From: Prorocentrum cordatum
Taxonomy: Eukaryota > Sar > Dinophyceae > Prorocentrales > Prorocentraceae
NCBI GenBank assembly: GCA_963575745.1
Contig: CAUYUJ010003894.1
Coordinates: 1 to 63,068, forward strand
Direction of reading: 5' to 3'
Length of the DNA stretch: 63,068 nucleotides
The translations under genes were made by a program, and so were the position numbers. Position 1 is the first letter of the stretch. Every line of letters begins with the position of its first letter. Positions 1 to 11,620 of this stretch are shown here, piece after piece. The notes beneath the pieces are model-generated. The model was not told the origin of the DNA. It searched no databases and was given only the letters and a program-made list of their open reading frames with translations.

Positions 1-770
1 TCATCGGAGGTTGGGGGGAGAGATCGAAGTGGAACGGAGAGCCCCCCTACCGGGAAATCGATTTCGGTTTCGTGTTCGTGCGTGCCGTGCGGGCGAGGCG
101 AAGCTGGGGGTGCGTGCGTGCGTGCCGTGCCGTGCGTGCCGTGCGTGCCGTGCCGTGCCGTGCCGTGCGTCGTGGGCGGGCGAGAGAAAGTCTCCTGTGG
201 CTGAGGCGCGGCCGGAGCAAAAGAACCTTGACCGGGCGGCCAGTGCACCGCGGTGTCCCGCCGGTCTCCCGCTGGTGTCCCGTGTGGCTGAGGCGCGGCC
301 GGGGCAAAAGAACCTTGACCGGGCGGCCGATGCCGCGCGGTGTCCCGCCGGTGTCCCGCTGGTGTCCCTTCGGTGTCCCGTCGGTGTCCCGATGATGACG
401 TGGATGATGATGATGATGGTGATGATGATGATGGTAATGATGATGATGATGTTGATGATGGCGATGCTGATAATGATGTTGGTGTCGTTGATGATGATGA
501 TTATCATGATGATGATGACGTCGACTGTGAGATCGATTGTGGTATCGATTGTGAGACCGAATGTGAGATCGATTGTGCAATGCTGATGGTGATGATGGCC
601 ATGATGGTGATGATGATTGTGATGATGATGACGACGTTGATGATGATGATGATGGTGCTGATGATGATGATGACGCGGATGATGATGTTAATGGTGATGT
701 CGATGATGGTGATGACGGCGTCGATAGTGATATCGATTTTGAGATCGGTAGTGAGACCGGATGAGACAGC
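1..770. repeat. Compound tandem-repeat element, copy 1
   Basis: Several tandem blocks follow one another: GTGCC/GTGCGTGCC units (about 80-170), an 86-bp direct duplication starting at 197 and 283, GGTGTCCCGCC-type units (about 250-395), GATGAT units (388-515) and 12-bp units like GATCGATTGTGA (520-765). A reverse-oriented relative with the outer blocks in the matching order is at 51690-52250. No protein-like reading is seen although several frames stay open. Confidence 0.75.
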
Positions 771-1554
771 GAATGAGGTCTTCTCTCAGGGTCTCCTCCA
801 CCACGCACCCCTCGGTTCTGGACCTCTCCTTTTCCCTCCTCCTCCTCCCCATTTCAGCTTCCTCATCCTTCGAGGGTCTTGGGGGCCATGATCAGCCATG
901 ACCATCGGCGTCGTGGTCGTCGTCGCCGTCGGACCGCAGCCCATCGCGGTTCTGCCTTCGGACACTCCGCCCGGACCTTCGGCCGGTGCCGCCTCCATGT
1001 CCGGTGCCTCACGCATGTTCAATCGATAGTGCAAGAGGCGGCGCGGGCTGCGCCAAGCTTTGCCAGCGCTTCAGTCCTCTGTGGCCAAATGGCGCCGTTA
1101 GCTGCCGTTGCGCAGGTTGGGCAGGTTCCCAGGGGAAGGGTGACGTAAACAACTCGACACCAACGCCCCCAAGAGCGAGCGGCAACGCAACTATCTCCAC
1201 TGGCATTGTCACAACAACATTCACCACTGTTGCCCATTGCTGGGCCCGCCCCCCAACCTCCTTATCACCCGCAGGGTGGTCGTATAGGTATTCGTATCCC
1301 CCTCGTCCTCCTCCTCCTCCTCCTCCTCCTCATTCCAGTCCGTCCACTCCTCCCTTCACTTCTCAACCTCTTCATCCTCCTTGTCCTCCCACTCCTTCCA
1401 CACCTCCCAGTCCTCCCTTCCTCCTCCCTTTACTCATCCTCCTGCTCCTCCCCCTCCTTCTCATCCTCATCCGTCTCCGCATCCGCTTCCCACCATCACC
1501 ACAACCACCATGATCGACATCATCGTTACACTTATCATGGCCCTCCAAGTTGCA
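771..1554. other. Non-coding stretch without recognised gene
   Basis: GC-rich sequence with short CTC-rich runs near 1300-1480. Open frames have Arg/Pro/Ser-rich composition and resemble no family. A single unit related to the 44-bp repeat at 58468-58640 (CCAAGAGCGAGCGG) lies near 1155-1200. Confidence 0.5.
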
Positions 1555-1772
1555 CCATAGTCACTACACTCATCGCCATCAACATCATCATCACCATCAT
1601 CATCAGCATCATCATCACCACCACCGCCAGTATCACCACCATCAGCATCACCATTATCATATTCATCATCAGCAGCATCACCAACATCATCATCACCAAC
1701 ATCATCATCACCATTGGCATCTTGATCAGCAGGATCATCATCAGCATCACCATCATCGTCATCATCATCACC

Positions 1773-1845
<73 letters not shown>

Positions 1846-2720
1846 CCAGCATCATCATCATCAGCGTCGACATCATCATCGGCTGCGACATCATCACCAT
1901 TATCGTCGTAGCCGTCGACGCCTTTGTCATCATCAACATCACCAACCTCATCATCATCATCATCAGCATCATCATCATCAGCATCATCAGATTCATCACC
2001 ATCACCGTCCTGATGTTGATCCTCATCCTCATTATCAGCCTCATCCTTACTCTAACCATCCCATCATATTTACCGCATTGATCATCATCGTCGTCGTCAC
2101 CAACATCATTATCATCATAGTCACCACCAGCATCATTATCCGAATCAAGCATCATGGTAATCATCCTCATCACCATCATCATCAGCACCATGATCGTCCT
2201 TATCCTCATCCTCAACCTCATTATCAGCCTCATCCTCATCCTAACCATCACCATCATCTTCATCATGCTCATCATCATCATCGTCGTCGTCACCAGCATC
2301 ATTATCATCAGATTCACCACCACCATCATCATCCGTATCAAGCGTCATCGTAATCATCCTCATCACCATCATCATCATCAGCATCATCATCATCTTCATC
2401 CTCATCACCACCATCATCCTCATCATCGTCGTCATCATGATCGCCATTATCATCATCATCAACAACATCATCAGCATCATCATCTCCGCCAAAAGCATCC
2501 CCATACCATCATCAGCGGCAGCAGTGTCATCATGCTCGTCGTCATCATCGTCGTCGTCGTCCTCATCATCATCACCATGATCACCACCCCTCACCATCGC
2601 AGCCATCGCTATCGCCTTCGTCAGCGTCGCCATCACCATCTTCATCGTCCTACTCAACATCATCATCAACAACACCACCACCACCAAATTCGACATCATC
2701 CTGATTCGCATTGCCGGTCC
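1555..2720. repeat. Imperfect (CAT/ATC)n tract, 1.1 kb
   Basis: CATCAT units broken by CAC, CGT and GTC triplets, with an almost pure run near 1780-1845. The frames translate to poly-His, poly-Ile/Ser or poly-Met and are not genes. Confidence 0.9.
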
Positions 2721-2779
2721 GATGATTACCAGGATTAAACTATGAGCCTTTCTTGCTTTTGCGACCAGTGCGAGCGGCG

Positions 2780-3060
2780 ATGGCATCTACGACGGCAGCG
2801 ACGGCGGCAGCGGCGGCGGCGGCGCCCGCTCCTGCGAGAAGTTGGCGTCGCCCGGGCAGCAGCCCTCCTCGGCGGCCGCGCACGCCTCGCTCGGCGGGGG
2901 GGGGGGAGAGCAAGCGGGGGAGGAGGAGGAGAGGTAGGGAAGAGGGGGAGGGGAGGGGAGGGAGTGGGGAGGGGGAGGGGGATGAGGAGGAGGGGGAGCC
3001 GAGGAGGAGGAGGAGGAGGAGGAGGAAAGAGGAGGAGGAGGAGGAGGAGGAGGAGAATGA
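2780..3060. repeat. (GGC)n then (GGA/GAG)n tract
   Basis: A short GGC-rich run (2780-2830) leads into a purine-only GGA/GAG tract from about 2926 that ends in GAATGA hexamers at 3055-3070. It directly abuts the 3' end of the minus-strand LINE. Confidence 0.85.
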
Positions 3061-3099
3061 GAATGAGAATGTCTGTTCACTAAGTGAGGAAAACGGAGC

Positions 3100-6000
3100 C
3101 TAGACCGAGGGAGGGAGACCACGCCTGAGATCAGACCGTCTAGCCTTCTCGGCTCTACTTAGCACTTTGGGCCACTGACCTTGGCGGATCAACTTCAAAT
3201 AACCCTCTCCAATCGGTGTGGCTCGGGAACATTCTTTGCGGAGGTTACGGTTCTGCTGACTGGCGAAGAACCCACACCTCCCGCAAAACCAAAGACCCAA
3301 CTTCGTGCTAAGATTCATGGCGTGTGTATCGTGCACCCAGTCTCCAGCCACGTGCAACCTATGTCCGTCAGGGACCGTATGGAAATCCCCATTCAGGTTG
3401 AGGGGCTTGAAACAAGAGCTGCTTTTCCAGACCTCCAGGCGCCCCAAAGAGGCCGAGCCCATACAGCGCTTGCACTTACGACCACTGTCGTCCAACACGT
3501 GACAGGTCGAGAAAAAAGAGACCGCACTCGGAACAGGCACGGGAGCTACAGCAGGAGGAGGGGGAGGAGGAGGAGGAGACCCGCCTTCCTTCCTCCTCTC
3601 CAAGTCCTGAAGCTCGCTGGCCATGGAGTCTGCGGCAGCGCGCAGGAGCCTGTGTCTCACCAGGAAGGCCTGTCGCTCGATGTCCAGCACACGATGACGG
3701 ATCGCAGGGGCCAGTCGAACTTCGGCCGCCATATCGCCAACCAGTTCATCTATGGTAGAGTTGCCCAGCACCTTCCATCACTCAGCTCGTCCATCAACGA
3801 TATCACTCCCAGACAAGTGTGAGTTGACGAACTCCACGGAAACATCATTCACATCACGTGTTCTCATCAAAATCTGAATTTGGGCCCACACATCTGCATC
3901 AGCACCCCGAGGATCTGAGTACTTGCATTCAGCCCAACCCTTGGATACATTCTCACAATCTGTGATATAATGAATGGGGCCTGCACTGGCCCATATGGCG
4001 AGCCACAAAGATCTCAACTCTCCTCTGGCCACAGACTGCTTCAAGCCTGGCAAACCCCCGACGATGTGAGCACCCACAACTGGAGGATCATAGCTTGACG
4101 TCACAACCACACCCATGGCCACCCTGCGCAAACGTGGATCAGCCGTATCAGGGCCTCCACCTGCATCTCCGAAAATAATTGTAGGACGTTCTGCCGTGCC
4201 TCGGGGGAGGCAGCCAGGCTCGACATCAACAATCCCACTGTACTGCCACTCATCAACCAGCTGCGGGTCTGGGGTTCGCGTCCAAGGTGCTGGAATCAGG
4301 CCTCTGAGCCAGAAACATGCAGACGCCTCGTGCTGGGATTGGGCAGAAGAATACAACGTGTCACTGGCTTCGTAGCTCGGCGAATCCTTGTTACAACTGC
4401 AAGCCCAGGACCGATGACACGAGGTCTCCACATCACTCTTGCAACGAAGACATGTCATGAAATCCTGCAGTTCCGACTCACTCTTTGCACGATGCTCGGA
4501 AAGGGTCCCCTTGCGACTCCGAGGCCATGCGCCGCCGACAGCAATGGAGAGTAGAAGACCTGCGAGCCTCGCACCTCCAATTTGAATAGTGCCCAATTGT
4601 TCCAAAAGACGTCTCAGAGACCATGTATCGATACCATATTGAATGCCTTCTCCGTCAAAGTGCTGAGCCGCCTGTGACCAATGGGGTGACATGGCAGCTG
4701 CACGCACATCAGTCAGAAAATCGTCAAAGTTGTCCAATGCTTTCACACCTGAAAATCCGTCGGCTGGGAAGCGCCAGTCATGATCCGATGCAGGTATGAC
4801 CCAATCAGTAGGACCGCGCGGCACCCAACCAAAGGATAACATATACGTGATAATCGCAGACAGCGGTCCATGTACATGCCGTGAACGCTGAGTTGCTGGT
4901 ACGCCTTGTAACTTGTCAACAACCTTGGCCCATGCACGCTCCACAGACGATCTGATCTCAGAATGATCCCGCCACTGCTGAAGCCACAGGGCAAACGTGC
5001 CGTGTGCAAACTTCTGGGCGGGATCATACTCGGGGAACCGAATAGCCAGCAGTGACGTTAAGCATCTACCCTTAGTACGCACCTGGCAGGAAGCACCGAG
5101 CCTCCGCCGATTTTGAAGAAGGTACTGGCCGAACGCCCCGTGCAGCTGGCAACCGTAACTGCCCACGGCTTGCCCCCCCTGCTTCTCCAGACGTGAAGAT
5201 ATCTTGACCTTGCGCATTGCGACGGTGTACCTGCGGACCTGCTTGTGACGGGCCACGTGCTTGACAATACGCTTCACTCTCTGCTCCCGCGTGTGCCGCC
5301 GTCCTGCGCCGAGATCAGCACCAAGGTAAACACAACTGCGCGCCGCTGTCATGTGGATGCCCTTCCTACGGAGGGCCATGACTACATCAACTGCATCTGA
5401 ATAATGGCTGCAGACCACCACTGATTCAGAAGCTATCTTGAGCCCTTGACCGTGGAAGCCCTCGGCGGTATCCGTTATGCATTTCACCAAATTGATTCGT
5501 GCTTGTCGTCGTGAACCTCTCGTCGCTTGGGATAGATCATCGATCCATAGCCTGTGGCTGCAACGGATGTTCGCCTTGCACAGTTTATCCATCACGAAGA
5601 ATGTCATAATGCGCGCGAAGCGCGCCCCAGAGCGGAGGCCCTGGATTCTAGAACGTGTGACCTCGAACGGCACCGAAAAAGCGGACAATTGATTCAGAGT
5701 ACGTGGGCATGCACATTGAACCAGCTCAAGGCAAAGTACTGTAGGTGGGAATTCCAAGCGCACTGCAGCACGAACGAGTTTGAGACAGAACATCGTGTCG
5801 TAATATGATTCAATGTCCGTCAAGCTGTGGCCGTATGGGATGTCCAAAATCGCTGACACCTCTTCATCATGGAGCCTCCTAAATGCTTCTTGCAACGACG
5901 AGTTGCCTTTGACGGCAGCATCCCAAGAAGGCTCCGTATCCGCCGTCCATTGCTGGACCCAAGGCTCACGCGCTTTGCTCCGCACCCTTCCGAGCATAGA

Positions 6001-8592
6001 TATGAGCCCAATAATTCATTCCCCTGAGGCCTTTTTGGGCAGGAGCTTGCCAATAACCACTAACGTTTGGGCAGGCCAGACGAGCAGGGACTCCGCGCAG
6101 TTGAGGAGATCAGCGAGAGCACCGAGACCCACACCAGGGAGACGCTCAAGATCCCCAGGGGACACCCGATCCACGCCTAGGCCCGTCTTACTCTTCATGC
6201 CACGCAGAGCACGCCGTAGATCACTGACACCCAGGGGAGGTAGGGGATCAGGATTATCACGAACTGCATCTCGCACAATACCCAACACCGACGCTAAGGC
6301 CGCCTCGGGATCGGTAACCTCTGGGGCCCAAACCTTACGTCATTTCCTGGATTTAAAATCTATGATGTCCTTCGGGTGAACTACCAGGTGGCCGTCATCA
6401 TCGAGGAAATCGAGAGGAGGAAGAGGGTCCTGCCGAGTAGCCCTGCGCAGGGTACCCAGAGCTTCCGACGACGATGCCCACTCGCGGAACTCCTTGAGCG
6501 ACGCTGCCGTCGCTCGCCTCTGACTGCGCTTGGCAATCCTATCAGCCCAGGTAGAGAAACGCAGCAACGTGTCGAGGGACGCCTCCGAAACGGCAGGAAG
6601 CAGCTTCAACCATTCAGACCACCCAGCCTCCAGACCATCGCGAATATTGCAATGGACCTGCTCAGGGCGATCTTCAACTAGGCCTACGCACGCTTTTTCC
6701 AGTTGCCGTTGTTGGGACAGCCCGTTACCACGACTGCGATGCTTATGAATCCCCACTAGTACAGTATGCAATCTAGCCCACCAATTAGAGACCGCATCCC
6801 GTAACGGAGCCGACCGATACTTATGATTCACCTGCACCTCATGGACTACGAACCGGGGAACGTCAGCACGGGACACACCATGAGGCTGTCCTTCCCGATG
6901 ATGCGCTAGGATAGTGGCCTGTAAAGTCTTTACCCAAGAAGAATATATTCCACTAACCAGACAACATCCTTCAGGGTCAACCTGGTAGACGGCCGACTGC
7001 TGGATGTAAGGAGGGAGGGAGAGAGAGGAGAAACTCTGGAAACCTACCGAGGCTCTCTGGGCCTCCCAAAATTCGGCAGGAATGTTATAAGAAACCGCTT
7101 CAGCACTGCTATGTGGGCTAGAGAACTGGGTCGAATTAAGGACCGTAGGCTCGGTAACAGGGTCCGACGAACACGGAGCGGTCCCCACGAGCACCGACGA
7201 GGCCCCGAGACCGCCCCCAGGAGCCGACATGTTCGTCTGACCATCCGTACTCGAGCCAGGTCCTAAAACGCCAGGGGATTCAATGGTAACCTCATCACGC
7301 GTCGAGGTGAAATTAAACTCATCAGCCCACGGATCTTCCTCAGAACAGAATGATTCAACCTCGATCGCTTCACCGACATCGGTCGCGTCACTACTAGGGG
7401 AGGACCTGGAGGCAGGGTTGAGAGCGGCAAGACAATCACTGAAAAATCGATCATACTTTTCCTCACGCTTCGCTGCCGCTTCCTGGCGAACAAGGTTTCG
7501 CTGTGCACGAGCTTGGCTGGCCTTAGACCCGATTGTCGGTTCTGTGCCAGGACGAGCCATCTGAGGTAATTTCGGTGCCGGGACTAGCGAGCGTGAGAGC
7601 AGCTGTGCCCCTGCCTGCCTGATCTGCACCTCGATGCCGATGTGAGTCTTCCAGGGGACCGAGAAGACTGGCTTGACTGCCTTCACGTACGAGAGCGCCG
7701 ACGTGCTGCACATAACGAAGTCGATCATGCTGCCATTCGCTCCCGAATCGCACGTGTATTGAACATCAGGTGTCAGCACATGCCCTCCAACTCGGGCTGC
7801 AAATTCTGACTTGGTGACTGCAGCTGCCGGGACATTGAAGTCCCCCACAACCACCCACGGCAATTGAAGAGCATGCAGAAATGCGCCTAGGCGCTGGTAG
7901 CGTAGTAGGTTGGGCCCTGTGAAGCCCATCGAGTTGATGCCGTAAAAACAAACTAAGACGAAAGTGTAACCGGCCATGTGGACGACGGCGGGCATCATCC
8001 CGCCCAGAACTCGTCCTTCTCCAGCTCGAACGACTTGTGTGCTGCACAGAGTCTCAAAACTGCGTACCTGCAAATGGCCTCGACTGACGATCCACTCTCC
8101 ACCTTCATTGGCACGAGCCTCCTGACTAGCAGCAACGGTGCGAAACAGATGATCCTCGCGAGCGGGGTCGGCATGCAATCGAAGTCCCTCACCTCGTGCA
8201 AGCTTATCCCATGTACGAAGACCCTTCCGAGAAACATGCGTCTCCGCAACTGCAATGAGTGAGTGCGCCTCCTTCTGGCTGAGTAGATACTTCCAAATCT
8301 TGTCACTCATGCATGTGACATTCCCAAAGAGCAAAGACGTTACAGCTTCACCATCCGAATCATTAGTAGGAGCCAAGTCCACTGACGATTCACCCGACGA
8401 TGGAGAAGCCGACGAAGAGGGAGAGGAAAGGGACGACTGCATGCTCGTGCTGCCTCGCGGACCCGTACTGATGCTGTCCAGTGATGGTCCACCCGTCGAG
8501 GGACACGAACTAGAAACCGTGCAAGGACTGGGACTGCTCGCCGCTGTCCCGCTCGACCGTCCTGCAGGAGTCGAGCGAGACGGCGATCTGCG
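3100..8592 (-). pseudogene. LINE 1 ORF2: endonuclease, RT, RNase H, interrupted by TGA codons
   Basis: The frame runs from 8592 to a TAG at 3102-3100, with in-frame TGA at 6342-6340, 6018-6016 and 3780-3778 and no frameshift. The first ATG is at 8442. The APE-type endonuclease occupies about 7620-8340 and shows AETH, VVGDFN, MIDF and the final THIGI histidine. An acidic linker follows. RT begins near 6330 (GLGVDRVSP, IGKLLPKK), with ILDI as motif A near 5840 and WIDDLSQ as motif C near 5540. A CxxC zinc motif lies near 4440. RNase H (about 3740-4200) shows FGDAGG, RGELRS, YITDCENV and the last Asp in GNSTIDEL, which falls just after the third TGA. The end carries a CxxC-containing Cys-rich region. 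Catalytic residues look intact, so this is either a young inactive copy or a gene read through TGA. Confidence 0.75.
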
Positions 8593-9756
8593 TCACATGG
8601 TCGCGAAACCCTTGCCGCTCGACTTGGCGGCGTCAGTGGACTGACCCTTGCCATTGGCGGTGGCCGCAGCCTTCGCCGCAGCAGCAGCCGTCGCGGCAGC
8701 GAACTTGGCCTGCGAGATCTTCTCCGCCTCCGCCTGCACAGCCGCTGCACGGGCCTCAGCTGCCGCCGCGCCCTCCGCCGTCGGCGAGGCCTCGGCCGCC
8801 GTGGCAGAGGAGCGGCCGTCGCCCGAGCCTGCAGGCGGCGCCGCCTCGGCTGTAGGCGGCGGAGCCTCTGCCGAGTTGCCGCCAGCGGCGGCCTGGTCGT
8901 CGGGCTTCGCCTGCTCGGCCGCGGCACCGTCGACCCTGCGTTTCTTGCCCATGCGCTCCTGCACCTGCTTGCGCACCTCCTTGGCTCTATCGAGCCAGCC
9001 CTGGATCTCCTTCTCGCGAGCCCCCAAGTTCTCCTTGGCGGCTTTGAGCTCCTTTTCAAGCTGCTCCATGATGGCACGTTCACTCTCTTCGAACTCGCCA
9101 GCCGCATCCTGGAAGATCGACTCATCCCACGAGAGGTTGAAGATGTGGCCGTCGTCGTCGGGCTTCGACTGCGAGTTGCCCTCCACGACGCCCTCGGACT
9201 GGGCCAGCCTCTTCGCCGCTGCCTGCTTGGCCGCCGTGGCGGTGGCCAGGGTGACTGCGGCTGTCTTCTCCTTGCCCTCCGCCAACTCGAGCTGCTTGCG
9301 GATCCGCATGACGGAGTTGACGGCTTGGCTATGTTTCATATCTGCATCGCGCCAAGCCGCATCGGCCTTGCGCACCTCCTCTGCTGCTGAAATCGGTGCA
9401 CCTGCTTCGACCTGCCTCTGGCTCTCCAACTTGTTCAGCTCCGACTGGAGAGACGACCTGATGGCAGGATCTGCGGTCGCCTTGATCGCCTCGGCCAAGA
9501 GGGTCTCGGCGCTCAAGGGGCCTTTCACCTGGGGCTTCAGGGCAGACTTCAACTTCCCTTGGTGATCTGTCGCTAGGTAGTTATCCTTGTCATTGGCGAA
9601 GGAAACACGCTTCGGCGACTTCGAGCGAGGGGTGTAGAGCCTGACCGACTTCGAACACCTGGTACACTTCTTTTCAGAACGCTCCAAGATGTCATTCCAC
9701 TCGTTCTTGCCGCAAGATCGGCACCGTGTGTACAACCTTGTGGCGGGATTCGACAT
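8593..9756 (-). CDS. LINE 1 ORF1: zinc-ribbon, coiled-coil RNA-binding-type protein
   Basis: The start is the ATG at 9756-9754, which follows an in-frame TAA at 9774-9772. The roughly 387-aa product opens with a CxxC...CxxC zinc ribbon (residues about 9-35), then a Lys/Arg-rich stretch. A long Ala/Glu/Lys/Gln-rich region with heptad-like spacing (about 75-270) suggests a coiled coil. A KKRR basic patch that could act as a nuclear signal follows, then an Ala-rich tail. By analogy with other LINEs it would coat element RNA. It ends at a TGA (8595-8593), and the same frame stays open into the endonuclease ORF. Confidence 0.75.
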   Translation of the reverse strand: MSNPATRLYTRCRSCGKNEWNDILERSEKKCTRCSKSVRLYTPRSKSPKRVSFANDKDNYLATDHQGKLKSALKPQVKGPLSAETLLAEAIKATADPAIRSSLQSELNKLESQRQVEAGAPISAAEEVRKADAAWRDADMKHSQAVNSVMRIRKQLELAEGKEKTAAVTLATATAAKQAAAKRLAQSEGVVEGNSQSKPDDDGHIFNLSWDESIFQDAAGEFEESERAIMEQLEKELKAAKENLGAREKEIQGWLDRAKEVRKQVQERMGKKRRVDGAAAEQAKPDDQAAAGGNSAEAPPPTAEAAPPAGSGDGRSSATAAEASPTAEGAAAAEARAAAVQAEAEKISQAKFAAATAAAAAKAAATANGKGQSTDAAKSSGKGFATM

Positions 9757-9864
9757 TGCTGTTCGCACTGCTTAGCCACCGTACGCGCTGGCCGCAACTG
9801 GGCTGCGGGCACGGGCCACTCAAGCACCACGCTGAGGTGCTGCCAAAATGGAGTTCTGAGCCCA

Positions 9865-10067
9865 AGTTGCTTGAGAGGAGGAGGAGGAGGAGGAGGAGGA
9901 GGAGGAGAAAGGGATGGGGAGAAATGGAGGGGGAGGAGGAGGAGGAGGAGGAGGAGGAGGAGGAGGCGGCTGCGTTCGAATCGAGCCCCGTGGCCCAAAG
10001 CCATCATCGTGAGCTTGCGTGAAAAAGAGGAAGAGGAGAAGGAGGAGGAGGAGAAGGAGGAGGAGAA
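9865..10067. repeat. (GGA/GAG)n tracts with 60-bp unique insert
   Basis: Two purine tracts (9865-9965 and 10025-10067) flank about 60 bp of unique sequence. The left tract touches the 5' end of LINE 1, the right tract the start of the 83-bp-repeat element. Confidence 0.85.
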
Positions 10068-10990
10068 GGAGAACCCGTGGAAACCCAAGAGTCATCAACG
10101 ATGTTGCAATTAACCCTCCCTTCAAGCCCCCCCATCCATAGACCCCTACAACGGTTCATTTCCATTGAGGGAACTGCCACGTTGGGAGACAGCAGTTTGA
10201 AAACCCTGAAGCGTGCCAAAGCATTGTTCTCGGGATTTCAACGCCACGTAACAACCTGACTGCTGCGTCTTGGCGATCCAGAATCGTGCCAGAACGCCAT
10301 GTTTGGGACTTCCACACAGCGAATCGAAGTAACTGTTGCGCCCGCATAGTCCGGAATCCTTCCAAAACACAATTTCTGGTATGCTGATCATGGGAATCCG
10401 TGAACATCTTTCACTTTTGAAAATAAATGCACGCGGCGCGAGATCCAAATTTAAAAAAAAACACCCGCCCTCAATCCGTGAAACCCTTGCAAATGCTTCA
10501 AACAAATGTGCGAGGCGTTACGGCGAGAACCACATTTTGAAAACCATCCGCCCTCGATCCGTGAAACTCTTGCACATGTTTAAAGCGAGTGTGCGCGGCG
10601 CTAAAGCGAGAACCACATTTTGAAAACCACCCGCCCTCAGTCCGTGAAACTCTTGCACATTTGAAACGAATGTGCGCGGCGCTCAGGCGAGAGCCACATG
10701 GTGAAAACCACCCGCCCTCAATATTTGAAACCCTTGCAAATGTTTAAAGCGAATGTGCGTTGCGCTAAAACGAGAACCACAATTTGCAAACCAACCGCCC
10801 TCAATCCGTGAAGCTCTGCATGCTTGTTAAAACGAGCGTGCGCGGCGCTAAGGCAAGAGCCACATTTTGAAAGCGACCCGCCCTCCATCCCTGAAACTGT
10901 TGTCAATTCTTAAGCTTCAGAATCATAGGTGGTGAGGAAGTATGAAGAGAAACGCCCGGCCCGCCCTAAAAACTGGCCTCGGGGTGCAAC
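10068..10990 (+). mobile_element. Non-coding interspersed element containing 83-bp tandem repeats, copy 1
   Basis: The element begins right after a GAG tract with a motif like AACCCGTGGAAACCC and ends before another GAG tract at about 11010. It holds a unique 5' part (10080-10440) and a tandem array (10465-10960). A reverse copy lies at 45435-46063. Starts of further copies lie at 12884-12893 (reverse) and 62962-63068. No ORF looks protein-like. It may be a non-autonomous retroelement, but no promoter or tail was identified. Confidence 0.7.
10465..10960 (+). repeat. Tandem array, 83-bp unit, six copies
   Basis: Units begin with CCGCCCTC at 10465, 10548, 10631, 10712, 10795 and 10878 (spacings 83, 83, 81, 83, 83). 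Each carries conserved blocks near CCGTGAAACTCTTGCA, TGTGCGCGGCGCTAAGGCGA and CCACATTTTGAAAACCA. The array is embedded in the larger interspersed element. Confidence 0.9.
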
Positions 10991-10999
10991 AGGGGAGTT

Positions 11000-11180
11000 A
11001 TCTAGAATGAGAAGGAATGGAGGAGGAGCAGGAGGAGGAGGAGCAAGGAGGATGAGGAGGAGCAAGGAGGAGGAAGAGAAGGAGGAGGAGCGAGGAGGAG
11101 AGTATGGAAGATGATGGTGAGGAGATAATGGAGGAGGAGGAGGAGGAGGAGGAGGAGGAGGAGGAGGAGGAAGAGATGAC
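11000..11180. repeat. (GGA/GAG)n tract
   Basis: A purine-rich tract of GGA units with occasional GCA and GAT triplets, bordering the 3' end of the 83-bp-repeat element. Confidence 0.85.
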
Positions 11181-11254
11181 GCTTATTTTCCTACCTCCAT
11201 CGTCCATTAAGTCGTGGTCGCCGCTGTAGTTACCTTTTTTTCCTTGCCCCGTAT

Positions 11255-11620
11255 CCTCCCCCTCCTCCTTCTTCTCCTCCTTCCAACTTCCACCTCCTCC
11301 CCCACCCCCACCCCCATCCTCCTCCACCTCCACCTCACTCTCCCTCCTCCTTCCCGCCTCCTCGTCTTCCTCCTCATGCTCCTCCTTATCCTAATCCTCC
11401 CTTCTTGTTATCCTCCTCCCACCATGCCTCCTCCCCCTCCTCCTTTCACCTCCCCCTCCTCCTTCTCCTCCTCGTCCTTGTCGTCGCCATTGTCGCCCGC
11501 TTCCGCCTTGGCCGCCGTCTTCGTCTTCGTCTGCGTCGCCGACGCTTCCTCCTTCTCCGTCTCCTCCTCCGTTTCCTCCTCCTCGCCGTCGCCGCCGCCC
11601 CCGTCGTCGCGCTCGTCGTC
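11255..11620. repeat. (TCC)n tract with GTC/CGC-rich end
   Basis: A pyrimidine-rich TCC tract that grades into CGTCGTC-type triplets near 11480-11620. Together with 11000-11180 it forms a purine-to-pyrimidine switch that could fold back on itself. Confidence 0.8.

Larger units (their letters stand above)
3080..9865 (-). mobile_element. Non-LTR retrotransposon (LINE 1), near full length
   Basis: From 5' to 3' on the minus strand: a 5' leader of about 110 bp, ORF1 with a zinc ribbon and coiled coil, an APE-type endonuclease, reverse transcriptase, RNase H and a C-terminal Cys-rich domain. All lie in one frame from the ATG at 9756 to a TAG at 3100-3102. Both ends abut GGA/GAG tracts in the same orientation (2926-3060 and 9865-9965), as expected for insertion into one purine tract. 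No poly(A) tail or target-site duplication could be defined. The element resembles dinoflagellate LINEs; the family assignment rests on domain order and motifs. Confidence 0.85.

Noticed and set aside
1550-2353. Long poly-His, poly-Ile and poly-Met open frames
   Set aside because: They are direct translations of the CAT/ATC microsatellite.
9842-9851. CCATTTTGGC on the minus strand just upstream of LINE 1 ORF1, resembling the dinoflagellate spliced leader
   Set aside because: Only ten bases match and the GCTCAAG end of the leader is missing, so it is compatible with chance.
9960-9990. GTTCGAATC, resembling a tRNA T-loop
   Set aside because: Flanking bases do not form the T stem and no acceptor or anticodon arm could be placed.
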